Assembly (NCBI RefSeq): GCF_028554725.1
Contig: NC_071667.1
Span: 53,003,501-53,067,500, forward strand
Length of the DNA: 64,000 nucleotides
DNA from: Zeugodacus cucurbitae
Taxonomy: Eukaryota > Arthropoda > Insecta > Diptera > Tephritidae
Direction of reading: 5' to 3'
In this document: piece by piece, positions 35,082 through 47,680 of the stretch
How positions within the stretch are numbered: position 1 is the stretch's first letter
Layout: each line of letters starts with the position of its first letter
The notes under the pieces: generated by a model
What the model was told of the DNA's origin: nothing
Database searches by the model: none
The model's input: only the letters and a program-made list of their open reading frames with translations
Made by a program: the position numbers and the translations under genes

Positions 35082-37389
35082 TTGATTACAGTTTAAATGC
35101 AAATAATTAAGGACATTAAGGTATATATATAATATATAATTATGTATAAATACATATATACATTCATGTATGAAATATTGAAACTTATTAACACCTAATA
35201 AATCATTTTAATACCTTTTTTTCGTTTAATAGACAGGAAGCACATACGTAATTTCACAAAAAAAAATCAATAAAACCACATGCATATATATACGGTTTGT
35301 TGTGGTTATTGTAACCATTTAAAAGTCATACATCGTAGATACAGCTACAACAATGAAATCAACAAACCACAAAACACATTTATCAGCGTAACTTTACAAA
35401 ACAACAACGACAACGACAGCAGATCATATCAGCTTAAAATCTACAATAGATATGTGAGAAAAGTATCAGCAATGACAAGAGCCGAGTGTCGATGATTCTT
35501 ATCCGCTCAACCGCTCAGCCGCTTAGCTTAGATAAATGTGTGCCTCTACTTGCTACTTGCTTAATCTTTCATACTCCCCAGCCATTCCTTAACTATTTTC
35601 ACACTACACCACATACATACACACATCCCCCTTCTTTGAGACCCACGTGCAGAAACTGTTAACTCAGTTGGATAGCTAACAACAGCCATGCCACCAGCGC
35701 CAGTGAAGCTGATTTCACCCAGCTTACATATGTATGTTATATACATATGGATATGTGTGTGTGCTAGCTGTGCGAAGCGACCGAATGTTATTGATTTTTT
35801 CCGTTTGTCAATTTCCGTTGTGTGGCGCAGCAAACTAAACGCTCACATTTCCAGCCGTTTAACCTGTGTGTCTCCTGGCTATTGGCTCATCTAGCTACTG
35901 AAGAAGCGCCCTGTGCGCATTGACAAACTTTTGTGGAGACCGACCAACGCTTGGGGTGAATATAATGCGCTGCCACTTGTAAATACCTGTGTTCAAATTA
36001 AAGTGTGAATGATGTAAAATGTTGCCAGTGAAATACCTACATATATATCAACTACGTGAAATACTTGTAGTTGAGCATAACCAACAGCAACAACTTTATC
36101 ATTAACGTCTGACTTGAGAAAGTTTTTTTGTTTGCCTCCTCCCCACATAGTGGTCACTGCCGTGATGTTGTCTGCTTATCGTTGAGTCTGCATGTGCCTT
36201 TGTTTGTGTTTGTGTATGTGTGTGTGTTTGCAGATAGCTCTGGCAAAAGCCACTCTAATGCCCGCATTAAAGCAATCGACACCTGGCCGAACTAAGTGAC
36301 CGTTGACCAAGCGCTCAGGCAAAAGTAGCTGCAACACGAGATAGACACGTCACCAAAGGAATACAAAAAAATATTTGTCTGTACACACGCATACACATCT
36401 ACTGTGGGATTGAGTGTTATACAGTGTGTGCTTTTAGGCGCTTTTTGTTAGGAAGTTTTTAATAAATTACCTTTTTAAATATTTGTTTCTTATTATATAA
36501 AGAAGATATATATATAGATTTGAATGAAATCAAAAGCATATTTTTAATAGAAGGGAATTAGTAGATATTTTAATATTTATTTCTCTATTTTTTTTTTATT
36601 CTTGTAAATCTTAATAAAAAGTTAAAGTAACAATTAAAATTGAATGATTAAAGATTTTTTGTTAATAATAATCGAAATCGAAAGAAAGGTATTTGATATT
36701 TTATTATTATTATTATTATTTTTAAGTAATAAATTTCTGACTAAATGATATAACCACTAAACGGAACAGATATATTATTATTTTTAATTTAATTAAATCG
36801 TTTTCAGTAAGTTTTGCTTGACTTATTAATTATGTATTAATGTTAAATTATTTACAAATTAGATGATGAAAGTCTCTTTTCTGTTCGTTTGTAATTTTAA
36901 AATTTTACTGCAACAAAAGTGGACTTTTCAAATTACATCTCGAATGACAATTCCAAGGAGTAATGGTAGTATGATACACACACAGACAAATCAGACAAAA
37001 AAAAATTCTGAAAAATTATTTTCCAGATCTCTTTTTCTATGTTGGCATATGCAAAAATTTTGTCCTTTATTCGTTTGACTAACCAATGAAACTGATAAAC
37101 TGAGATAATTAAATTTAAGTACTTTATAAAAGAATTTGACAACTTTCTCATGAAATAAAATGTATAATGCCATATTTGTCTAAAAGTAGTTTCCAACGAC
37201 AGTTCAAAGCCAAAATGTGTTGATTATGTATTTCCGTTTAAACACTTCTTTTTCAGAAATTCAATAAATCTTGGGAAGCGGGCCTATATCTTCTAGCACA
37301 CCACATATCAATTGGTTAATTGCATATTTTCAAGTTAGCTCACAAATCACAATCGAAGTTTCGGTTCATCGATTTATGATAATATCAGT
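35082..37389. other. no gene seen; TTA microsatellite
   Basis: A (TTA)n tract lies at 36700-36720. The area from 35470 to 36420 is richer in G+C and could hold regulatory DNA, but no frame or splice pair is convincing. Confidence 0.4.
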
Positions 37390-37990
37390 ATCTCGGAATT
37401 TATTATAATTTATTTCATTTTCTTAAGATATACACAATTCGACGCTTATATTCGCTAAACTCCACTAGAATGACGAAAATCATTATATATATATATGGGC
37501 GGTGAGGTAATTCTTGGACCGATTTCAACTTTTTTGATATCTAATATATCAACCGATATATAGGGTATAAAGTCCACCGGTAGTTTGAAAATCCATATAT
37601 GAAGTACATTTTTTACCCAAAGACACACTATTAGAAAGAAGGCTTCTGATATTTTCGATAAAAAAAAACTAGCCAAAAGCTCTCTGTTTAATATCTGGGG
37701 CCTTAAAAAGTTACCTACCCTAGAAATACAGTATAAATATAAAGTTTGGTTCCGATATCTGCACTACTGTCTAATTTACATATACCTACATATATTGTAT
37801 AGTAAACGAATCAGATGGGCTTCAAAATTGTGGTATAAGGAAAGTAGGCGTGATTTTTAACCGATTTCGCAATTTTCAAACTATGCTATTGGGATGCCAA
37901 AGAAATATAATATTATGAACAGTTGAACGTTGAAATTACTGGAGTAGTTTCTGAGACATTGTTTTTGACGCTTTTATTTTTACTTTATTC
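37390..37990 (+). mobile_element. family A fragment
   Basis: Plus-oriented left and middle part of family A: AATTCGACGCTTATATTCG, ATATCTGGGGCCTTAAAAAG, TTGGTTCCGATATCTGCACT, ATAGTAAACGAATCAGATGG, AAGTAGGCGTGATTTTTAAC and GGAGTAGTTTCTGAGACATT follow each other. Both element ends are gone. It is one of the more decayed copies. Confidence 0.6.
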
Positions 37991-38895
37991 CGCTCGATTT
38001 ATCATAAAAATCCAAATTACATGGTCCCAACAAAATAAAACACCCTTTATCGCGGTGCGTCCACACCCTAAATACACAAAAAGACGCGTTTGTTTGTTGT
38101 TACAAACTGTTGTCTGTTGATGCCGTATGATGAGCTATGGGTGTGAATTAGCAGAGCGCCCTTAATACCACAATAACAGCAACAATAACAACAACTACAA
38201 CAAAAGCAACACACCGCAATAGCACACACCATATACTACAATGCCGACAACAAATCGGATTTGGGCGAGTAATTGGCAAAGCAGACACAGACAAAAGGCG
38301 CCTAGTGAAGCGTAAAGGTGAAAAAGGAAATTGAAAGAAACAAAAAAAAACACGGTGAAAAAAATGAATTCAAGAAAAATGCTAATAAGAAAAAAGTTAG
38401 ACGCCACCGTATAGCGTTGAATATAAGAAAGACGACGGCACGTGTGTGAGTGACTTCGAGAATGTGGGGATAATGGTTGTATGTGAGGCGAAAAGTGACC
38501 ACACGTTAACGCAGTTTGGCTTCATTTGCCCATTGGAGACAAACGTGTGCTCTTTGGTGTATTTGCTAAGTATTCATACGAGTGTATGTGTGTGTATTGA
38601 TCGCATTGCTAAAGCATGTTGCTCATACGCAGTGTAGCACACAAAGTAAATAACGCAGTGTGAACGCTTATAACTTGCTATCGCGCTAATTAGCTGTCAT
38701 TTGCATGACTGTATATATGTGTCATATATGTTGCTAATAGTTAGATTTGTTACTTTTACTGCTTACATCTTTGCTTATTGCTTGCCTCAATGCTATATAG
38801 TACCCAAGCTACCCACAACTTGTATTGGAAATTTATTTTTATTTTGCTTTTTTTTCTTCTCTCTCACTTCGCTTTAGCTTTCATGCCGCACTTAC
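37991..38895. other. intron or flank of the secreted-protein gene; no other gene seen
   Basis: If the exon at 38896-39021 is real, this lies in its first intron (minus strand). It holds AACAAC runs and A-rich stretches but no second exon that I can support. Confidence 0.4.
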
Positions 38896-39021
38896 CTCAT
38901 CGATAAACTCGAAATCGCCGCCATTTTCGCCAACATATTTCTTCTTTTTGGCATCAGCGCCACTCAGACCGGATGACATCAACACCAGACAAATGGTGGT
39001 AATCAAAAGTAAACACCTCAT
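38896..39021 (-). CDS. first coding exon of a secreted protein (partial gene)
   Basis: On the minus strand an ATG at 39021 opens 42 codons that end in phase 0 at a strong donor, GAG|GTAAGTGC. The product begins MRCLLLITTICLVLMSSG, a textbook signal peptide with likely cleavage around residue 20-24, then a basic KKKKY and an acidic GGDFEFIDE segment. The combination of signal peptide, balanced sequence after cleavage, and exact donor makes this the best exon in the first 51 kb. I do not recognise the family. No second exon is visible to its left within the window, so the first intron may be very long (up to 38.9 kb or more) or later exons may be too short to spot. Role and localisation beyond secretion are unknown. 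Confidence 0.65.
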
Positions 39022-40090
39022 GTTTTTGCTGATTCTTTTTTTTACTTGCTTTGAAATGTTTTACAATAACAACAACAACGTGTAAACGTTACAATTGCAC
39101 TGAAGACTCTTTTATTGTTTCGATTTTTATTTTTCGTTCGCTTTTCCTTTTATGCCTTTTTTATGTGTGTTTTTGCTTATTTGCTCTGCGTTTTCTTTGT
39201 CGTCGTTGTTCGCTGGAAAAACGCTTTAATGACCTGTGTAATTTACGTTTGTAATTTCCGTTTCCTTTGTAGCACGCAAATTACATGCGCTTACACTGCA
39301 AGAATTCACAATTTGATTATATGTTAATTTAATTTTTTTCATTTTTTTTGTTGTTGTGTTGCGAATGAAATACAATTTACTTTGCAATTTTCATTCATAT
39401 TTGTTATTGTCTGCGAAGGCAAGGCAGCCAAAATACACACACACACACGCACATACAACTTACACAACTGTAATTGCAGCTGCTCGAAGTGCGTGCGCAA
39501 GGGACGAGCGAAAATGCTCATCTTCGAATTTTGGCTCTCCACCCGCATTCGTCGCAAACGCATTCGTGCAATTACAGTTACAGTAACAGTAAATAGTTGT
39601 AAAAAGAATTTTATTTCATTTGCGCTGAATGTGTCTGCATATGTGTCTGTATATATATACAAATATATATATATACACACATATATGTATAACTGTGTAT
39701 TTAAGCTGCCTTCTTCGCTATTATATGCTTGTTGTTGTTGTCGCACTACTAACACTTTAAACACACGCAGTCTATATGTCTGTATGAGTATGCACTCAGC
39801 ACTTGATTGGTCTCTACTTGGCTATGTGCTGCTATTTAATTGAAAAGCCAAAAGTCCTTTTTCATCCGCTTGACAATTTGCAACACTTTTAGTCACCGCC
39901 GCGTCCGAATGTAAACTGACTGCATGGTCTGGTCCCTATTGGAATGCATGAAATTCTTTTGTCGTAGTCGAGTCTTTGGTGGTTCAAACGCAACTCAGTT
40001 AGCTGTGCGACGCATGCGGCGTGCGTGTGAGCGCGCTCACGTGGAACAAGGGTGCACAAACTCTTCGAATGCGGTGAGTGTCGCTGTTGC
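39022..40090 (-). promoter_or_regulatory. likely 5' untranslated region and promoter area of the secreted-protein gene
   Basis: Upstream of the ATG (minus strand) the sequence has AACAACAACAA and A-rich tracts typical of fly 5' leaders, then a CA tract at 39437-39450. At 39890-40080 comes a G+C- and CpG-rich block with an initiator-like TCAGTTT (minus strand, near 39920). I see no TATA box at a fitting distance. Long overlapping frames on both strands here (39339-39843) are made of the CA and TA tracts and are not genes. The promoter position is an inference. Confidence 0.3.
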
Positions 40091-40269
40091 AAATAGTCAA
40101 TAAATCGTAAAAAGTGGTCGGTTGGAAATATGGAGAAAATATTTTGAAATTTTCAAAAATGTTTACTGTTTCAACCGATGTACACGTCGAGTTATCTCGT
40201 ACTGAGATAACACATTTAACATTTCAGAGTTGCATTTCACATTTTCATTTTGAGAATTTCTAATTATAA

Positions 40270-41012
40270 AGGTTGTTCCATTTCGATTTTCCCTACTTTT
40301 TGGAAAATGCTTCTTATCAATCGCAAAAACATTCTTCGCATTTATTTTTTAAATATTATCTCTTTCAAATGTTGGCCGCTGCTAAGTCTCAGATGATTCA
40401 TCCGTTGAGTCCAATTTTCAATGACTCGTTCTAGCATTTCGACTGTTAAATGGCGAATGGCACGCGCGATGGTTTGCTCCTGAAATCGAAGCGGACTTTA
40501 CATATCCCCACAGAAAAATGTGTAAAAATTTGATATCACATGATCTTGGTAGTCAATCGGCTGGCCCAAAACGTGAAATTATCTGCTCAACGAAGTGTTC
40601 TATCAATAAATCCATTGATTAATAACTTGTATGGGAAGTGGGGCCGGTTTGTTGAAACCAAATATCGTCGAGAACACGAGCTTCAATTTCAGGCATCAAA
40701 TACTAGGTTATCATGGCGCAACGGCATCACTTTTGAAGAAATATAATCCGATGATTCCATCGACCCACGAACCATACCATACCGTTGTTTTTTCTGGATG
40801 AAAAGGCACCTCTTCAATCTCTTCAGGTTGCTCTTCTCCCCAAAGCGTTAATTTTGCTTGTTTACATACTCATTGAGCCAGAAATGGGGTCAACAGAACA
40901 ACTGGACAAAATTTGGATTGAAAACGTCGGATCTTCTTGGATCTTTTTCCATAGAGCAAAGCGATGTCGCTTGGGAATGTCGAGCGGCTCAGTTTTTGTA
41001 CAAGCATTCTTT
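40270..41012 (-). pseudogene. mariner/Tc1-superfamily transposase relic, truncated
   Basis: Minus-strand pieces read in order: FPKRHRFALWKKIQEDP, HFWLNEYVNKQN, WGEEQPEEI with VWYGSWVDGIIGLYFF, then LDDIWFQQTGPTSHT (the catalytic Asp of the usual QQDGA motif has become Thr), GPADWLPRSCD with FLWGYVK, and KLDSTDES near the end. The order and wording are those of insect mariner-like transposases. Frameshifts and stops break it. The 3' terminal repeat is visible at 40270 (AGGTTGTTCCATTTCGATTT as read on plus). The N-terminal DNA-binding part is missing because a retrotransposon abuts it at about 41012. Confidence 0.8.
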
Positions 41013-42068
41013 ACTGAATACTGTTTTGTCGAGCGTATTGTGTGAAAGGCTAAAGCCCACCGTTAACGAACTGATTGGACCTTATCAGTGTGGCTTTAGA
41101 CCTGGAAAATCTACAATGGACCAGATATTCACCATGCGCCAAATCTTGGAAAAGACCCGAGAGAGAAGAATCGATACTCACCATCTTTTTATCGATTTTA
41201 AAGCTGCCTTCGATAGCACGAAAAGGAGCTGCCTTTATGCCGCGATGTCTGAATTTGATATCCTTGCAAAACTAATACGGCTATGTAAGCTGACGTTGAG
41301 CAACACCAAAAGCTCCGTCAGGATCGGGAAGGACCTCTCCGAGCCGTTAGATACCAAACGAGGCTTCAGACAGGGTGACTCACTATCGTGCGACTTCTTC
41401 AATCTATTGCTGGAAAAAATAATACGAGCTGCAGAACTAAATAGAGAGGGTACAATCTTCTACAAGAGTGTACAGCTCCTGGCGTATGCCGATGATATTG
41501 ATATCATCGGAAGCAACAACCGCGCCGTTTGTTCTGCGTTTTCCAGACTAGATAAAGAAGCGAAGCGTATGGATCTGGTGGTGAATGAGGACAAGACGAA
41601 ATATCTCCTGCCATCAAACAAACAGTCAGCGCACTCGCGTCTTGGCTCCCACGTCACTGTTGACAGTCATAACTTTTTCGAGAGAAAGGTTTTGCGCAAG
41701 ATTTATGGTCCTCTAAACATTGGCAACGGCGAATACCGCAGACGATGGAACGATGAGCTGTACGATTTATACGACGACATTGACATAGTTCAACGAATAA
41801 AAAGACAGCGGCTACGCTGGCTAGGTCATGTTGTACGGATGGAAGAAAACTCTCCAGCTCTGAAAGTATTCGATGCAGTACCCGCTGGAGGAAGCCGCGG
41901 AAGAGGACGACCTCCACTCCGGTGGAAAGACCAAGTGCAAAGTGAGTTGGCTTCACTTGGTGTTTTCAGTTGGCGCCAAAAAGCAAAAAGGAGGAATGAG
42001 TGGCGCGCTCTGATGGATTCGGCTATAAGCGCTTAAAGCGGTTCCAACGCCAAATATATATATATATT
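41013..42068 (+). pseudogene. RTE-like non-LTR retrotransposon, 5'-truncated, internal 246-bp deletion
   Basis: Reverse transcriptase read on plus from about 41013 to a TAA at 42034-42036: VLCERLKPTVNELIGPYQCG, FRPGKSTMDQIF, LFIDFKAAFDSTKR (catalytic palm Asp), GFRQGDSLSCDFFNLLL, LLAYADDIDIIG (YADD), then a jump from DSHNF straight to FERKVLRKIYGPL. Compared with the copy at 33 kb, 82 residues are lost in frame, including the YLGT and LLYGAEAW blocks. RWLGHVVRMEE and GRGRPPLRWKDQ follow. The 3' tail is an (AT)n run at 42055-42068. The ATG at 40858 and the first 50 codons of the long open frame come from antisense mariner sequence and are not part of the element. Confidence 0.85.
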
Positions 42069-43299
42069 CTTACCTGAACGTGAGTTTTCGTAATAAAGTT
42101 GAACAATTTGTAAAAAAATATCTCTCTTTTTTTCATCTCTTTCCTAACCTGTGGATTGCTGATCATGTATATTTACTGAAGCTTAAGCCCGAATGTCGAG
42201 TTCCCAATGTTCTCCTTTTGGTCCTTGAATATCCCGGAATCAGGAAACATAGATTATTTTACGCTTCCACTCGACGTTCTTTTGATCCTTTTAAGACCAC
42301 AAAGGAGAGAGTTTTAAACTTTTCAAGTGTGATCCTCGCAATGGAGATCAACCTCGAAAATTAAACCTAATCTAACTGATATTAAACATCACTGAATCAA
42401 ACTTATGACAAGCTCTTGGTACAAAAAAAATCGAGTATACAACCCTAGGCCGAGAGTTACTTATTATAACATGCTCTGTCACACGAACGCAAATGGAAAT
42501 AACTAATCTATTTATAGGATATTAAAATGCAGAAATATTTGCAAAACATGCGTGTTTAATTATGAAACGTTGATAAATTTTCTTTGCCTAGGCCTCAATA
42601 GATTTTGGAATATCTTCCACGGCTTTGAAAGTATCTTGAGAATTCTTTCAAACCCACAAGCATAATGAACCTGAAATCGATTTTGAAATTATAAAAAATA
42701 ACGCTCAAGAACATATCATATAACAGCTCCAAAATTTGAGAATTGATGGGTCAAGAGCCCTTTTTTAATTTCACTATAATTTTCTCAGTGTATGCTATGA
42801 ACCTTTAAATGAAAGCGGAGCTGCGCATGCTTCGACATTTTCCTAAATACGCTCTGCATTTCCACGCTCTTATACTAGGAACTACCAACCCTCCTGCCTT
42901 AACCAACAGAACATAGATAGAGGACATTTTAGCACATTTAACCCCCACCACCAACGACGAAATGTCAAAACAACAACTAAACAAAACAACATACCACTAG
43001 ATGGACGCACACAAGCACACGCTCCACAAGACCGATTTAGAAGGCGCAACCAAAATCGATTTTCACTTTGCGTGCCCACCTCCAAAAAAATGAAAAAAGA
43101 AACAAAACTAAAGCTTATTGTATTTGTTTGCGAGCAGCGCCGCACAGTCGCTACCCCACCGACTGCAACGCCAGATAGCATCGCTGTGCGCCAAACCAAA
43201 CGACGACCGTGATGCCGTGCAATTTAAGGCACCATTAAATGAGCACGAGTCAAAAAGGAAAAGTCTTTCACCTTAGTATTAGCTGGTCACCTCTGCTGA
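42069..43299. other. no gene seen
   Basis: A+T-rich to 42800, then gradually richer in G+C. The frames at 42080-42364 (plus) and 42882-43199 (minus) have no family, splice pair or bias that would support them. Confidence 0.4.
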
Positions 43300-44460
43300 A
43301 CCGTGGCAAATATTCAATTCTCTTTTAAACGCGCTCTCTGAACCCGCGCTGTCAACACAACAGTCAGGCCTTTGCCGGGCAGCAGTTGTAACTTGGACGC
43401 GGCAATCAACTCAAAGGAAAGGATCCCTCGGTCTTGGCTTTTGTGTCAACATTAACGAGCCGAAAGGCAACGATGACGGCGACACAACTTAATTCTCGCC
43501 TGCTGTCATACGGTCGAGTCGACAGAGCGCGGTAGAGGGGCGGCTACTGTTGCGCCGCTTTACTTCCCTCGCATGTTGCGTGTATGCCTGTGTTTAGATT
43601 CAGATTTTTCGGCAGCACGTATGCAAATCTACAACAACAACAGCGCACAGCAAAACGAAATTGGTGCGCGCATCATTGAATCGCACACTTCACCGCGCCG
43701 CAGTTTTGCGACAGTCAGCCCGCAATCAGGCAGCCGAGCCAGCCACCCAGGCATCACAATGATGAGTCAAGCATGATTGCCATTGTCCTCAAGTCGACTG
43801 CCGCCTCCACCTCCAGCGGCACTGCAGTATGGTGTGTGTGCTGCTTGCCAAAAGTGGCATCGGGTTGTTGTTGTGCCTGGAGCTCGTTGACAATGGGAAA
43901 TGTGCCATTTCGAATTTTTCGGCACTTTTATGGAATTTTTGGCCATCGAACACGTTTTATCGGCATGCCAGTGCATTAACGACGGAATGAGTTGTCAAGC
44001 AGCCAGCCAACCAGTCAGCGCGCCATCACACGCGGCAAAGCCAGCCAAAGCTCTGTTGTGTCAAGCTCTCAAGCAAGTTGCCAGTCATACCGCCCTGCCT
44101 CACTGACTGGCTGCCTCTTATACCCCCGCCGCGGCACACATGACTATAGCAGCCATTCAACGCTTACTGCGGAGTCATCAGCGCAAGCTTTGACTTGTCC
44201 CCACAAACCCAAACACACTCTCGCAGCCAAGCAGCGTAAAATTGTAGTATAAACGCGACCGACCGCTTTGCTGCCCGACCGACTGGCTGGCTGCTTGGTT
44301 GGGTTGGCCATTTTGTTGGCTTCGCTTGCCACTTGGAGATAGCTACCCCGCCAATATGACGCAGCACTCACGCGCTAAGCCATCGGTCCGCGCTGACATC
44401 ACTGCCGCTAGTCGCACGCTTTCGACGTTGGCATGATTTTTAATTTTTGGTCGTGTGCTT
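43300..44460. promoter_or_regulatory. G+C- and CpG-rich block, possible promoter or enhancer area
   Basis: The base composition rises clearly above the flanks. Short CAGCCAGCC, CAGTCAGC and ACTGGCTGGCTGC repeats are frequent. Many short frames exist on both strands (43573-44371), none with a recognisable motif. Such islands in fly gene deserts often mark promoters or noncoding first exons, but I cannot point to a start site or a linked gene. Confidence 0.25.
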
Positions 44461-45444
44461 TTCACTGTGTCTTTCGATTTCATTGAGCACGTTAAATTCG
44501 GATATGTGCACAACAAAAACAACAACAACAGCGTTAGTAATGCAAACAGTTTTGTTCATTTTTCATTGCTCTAGTTTCCTGTGCTATTTCGGTGCTGCCG
44601 TGCTCGGCGCTCACCGCGTTATCCTGCGCACAGCGATAGCATGTAAGCACGTAGCCGTAGTTATTTTCAAATCGTATGCTCCGGCATGCAGTTAGTAAAA
44701 TTTTCAAATCAAGAATTCATTAATGTCAGAAATGCACTTAAGGAAAAGGTAGATTTCGCCTAAAACCGAGCGAGCGTGCGATTTTAATTTATTAAAAGTT
44801 CAACAGTGAAATGAGAAGATTATGAAATGAGGCATTCAAGTTTTTGACAGCGGCGTTGAAATTTTCGCAATTTGTTTATTCGTTTTAAATTAAATACGAG
44901 GGTTGCTGTTTTGATTTTGGTGCTAGCTATGAAGTTTCATTTACCAATCACTAAAAGCCTTAAAGGTTTTATTGTTATTGAAGAGAATTTCAAATTTTCG
45001 AATTCATTTCGAGTTTATTCTTGTTAAGCCAACAAAAATCAGTTATAGAGTACCAAATCAGTAATGAACGATTGGTGTATTGATAAATCGGTCGGTCGGT
45101 TGAATAAACATCTTTTGTCAGTTTTTGTTTTGTTTTTTCCTGTTTGATTGCAAAAAAATTACACCAAAACTTGTGGCAATTAAATTATGATATACTAGAA
45201 GAAACTCTTTTACGTCATCTAATGATACTATTGGCATTTTTTTATTCAAATATTGCGGGCTGTATTCAATTTCTAAATCCTTCTTCTACTTTCTCTACAG
45301 CTTCAGTGGTCTCACTGCAATAATTTATTGTTTAGGAAACGAATTATACTAAACAATGATAAGTATCTATGTCTTGAAGCAAATTTGAGAGCTTTATATA
45401 ACCGAATAAATGATAGTGTTTTCTTTCCCAAGTACAGAAATATA
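44461..45444. other. no gene seen
   Basis: Mostly A+T-rich. The plus frame at 44447-44695 has no supporting signal. Confidence 0.4.
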
Positions 45445-45863
45445 TCTATTCTACTATTATAAAGAGGAAAGATTTGTATGTATGTATGTTTGTAATTGAT
45501 AAACTCAAAAACTACTGTGCCGATTTTAAACATTCTTTCACCATTGGAAAGCTACATTCACAACGAATAACATAGGCTATATTTATTGCTAGAATCTAAT
45601 CGAACTCTGAGCGTTCCCAACGCCTTCATAATCAGAGAGAAAGACAAAGGCACCTCAAAGACTAGAGGTCGTAATCAAGTTTTAGCTCATTGTAAATAAA
45701 ATATAATTACATGTTCGAATTTTCCTCATCTTACTTTTTGAAAATGAACCCACGCAAGAAACGGGAAAGTACATATGTATGGGAGAGTGTGTATAAGTAT
45801 GTAAAAACTTATAACTTTTGAAATGTTTGTTTAAACCCGTGCGAAGCCGGAGCGGTCTGCTAG
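45445..45863 (+). mobile_element. non-autonomous Helitron, complete ends
   Basis: The 5' end is TCTATTCTACTATTATAAAG after an A at 45444, and the 3' end is GCCGGAGCGGTCTGCTAG before a T at 45864. Helitrons start with TC, end with CTRR (here CTAG) and insert between A and T, all of which hold. The GC-rich stretch CCCGTGCGAAGCCGGAGCGG just before the end supplies the expected short hairpin, imperfect here. The interior is noncoding and shared with the fragment at 10880-11515. At 419 bp it has no Rep/helicase and would depend on a partner element. Confidence 0.8.
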
Positions 45864-47680
45864 TATATATATAATTTCAAAACGACGGAGCTTGCGACCA
45901 TCTTTTGAGTTAGCAAGGAAAGTGAAGTCATTCAAAATCTGAATCGACCTTCGACCTTTTTATGCATCTCCGTTTTTATCTATCTTTTTATTGTCGGTAG
46001 TCAACTCTATATGTTAAGTCCACATTATTTTCAATTGTGAGGATATTTGACTACCCTTGAGCGTTTAAACTGTAGTAAAACTTGGCTTATGTAATTGGGA
46101 AATACCAAAGCGTGTTTCAATGGGCGTCTTATTGCCCTTTGTAGATGTTTGGAATATGACACATCTCATTCTACTTCTCTCTTGTCTCGTCCTCTTGTCG
46201 TCGATATGCATGAAGGAATAACTCATTCAAACAGCAATGTCTACACACCAAGCCATGACTGCAAATAAAGGGTTTTCTTCACAAATATTTCCAATTGCGA
46301 CCTCTTCTTCATAGAGTAATGCGACGGGAACGGAAATTCGATATTCGATATTGTTCTTCTTATACGAGAAAAACTCGACAAATTTCATGAGATCAGTAGT
46401 TGTAATCCTACATATTATAGATATAGTTGAAATGAAACTGGGGTATAATCATTGAATCCGTTACGATCCTGTCGGTATGGTCGAATCGGTACGTTGGCAT
46501 CATTAAAACCCAATCGAAAAGAAAATACAATTTTCGATCGATTTATACTCACTTACTAACTCGATAAATTACTTTCCGCGGCTTATATATGTATCTCACT
46601 AATTTCGAAATCATTGAAACCCGCAAAATCTAAATTTTTCATCGAAATCAATCTGATGGTTAGTGAGTTGTGGGAATTTAGACATTAAATTAATGATTGC
46701 ATGAAATTTTTCGGTCGAAAATTCTTTCCGTATCGATATCGAATTCGCTGCGGAATGAATGATTAGGCGCCATGTAATATCCAGATCAAACCGTAAGTCA
46801 AAGAAAAGTATAATCTTCAAGTAGAGGTCCAAAGTGAAGCTATAGGTGGCAGAGATCTTTTTCGAATTTGTATAATATTAATTACAATACATAAATAACT
46901 TTAGAAAAATAATATTAACTGAAACGAGTCTTGACGAACTTAACCCATTTGGATATAAAACGTACAAAGTAAATATCTTCATAGATGTGTAATATCAGCT
47001 AGAAAAAAGGTCCATTTAGAAATTGAAATTTGACTCGACCTATTTTGCCAATCCTTTGTGTATATTTCATGCATCAATCAATCCTTCGAAAGTTGTAAAC
47101 TATTAATGACGTAACTACCTCCCTAGACTGTCAAAGATCAAGAAGTTACATTTCATTTGTACAAAAATAGATGACGATGTCTTATTTTCTTCCAGGTGGC
47201 GTGCTGTGTCCTCCATCTTTCAACCGCTTAAGCTATTTTTCCCTCAGCTATATTCACCTGGTGGCACGTTAAATATCTTAAAGAGGTGTGGAAGAGACTA
47301 TCCAATCATTATAATCTATAAATCTTTGTTTCTCATGCTTCTACGCCATAAATTATTGCGGACTTTATATTCTTTATGGCTTTATGTTCTTCATTGAGTA
47401 AACATAAATTAGGATGGACTTTATAATGTTCAGCATTTGGATCACCATCATCTTGTTATTATCATCATGACTATGCACTTGACAATGGCATCTACATAAA
47501 CGGAATAGACCCGAATTATTATCCGAACAAGGACTATCAACCGTCAAAATTATTTGGAGAATGTTCTCTAAATTATTGCTTTATTATTTGATATCAGGAT
47601 AGATATTTCGACTGCTTCTGGCAAGGACAGCTTATGTAGTATATAAGATGATTCTCACAGCAATACTGACACTTGACTAT
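45864..47680. other. no gene seen
   Basis: A+T-rich. The frames at 46611-46832 and 47206-47397 show no motif or splice context. A TATCGATATCGA palindromic stretch lies near 46733. Confidence 0.4.

Noticed and set aside
39339..39843. Overlapping 141- and 153-codon frames on opposite strands
   Set aside because: Both consist largely of CA and TA tract translations upstream of the better-supported exon; mutual overlap argues for chance.
43573..44371. Several 61-86 codon frames on both strands
   Set aside because: G+C-rich DNA has fewer stops, so such frames are expected by chance; none has a motif or splice pair.
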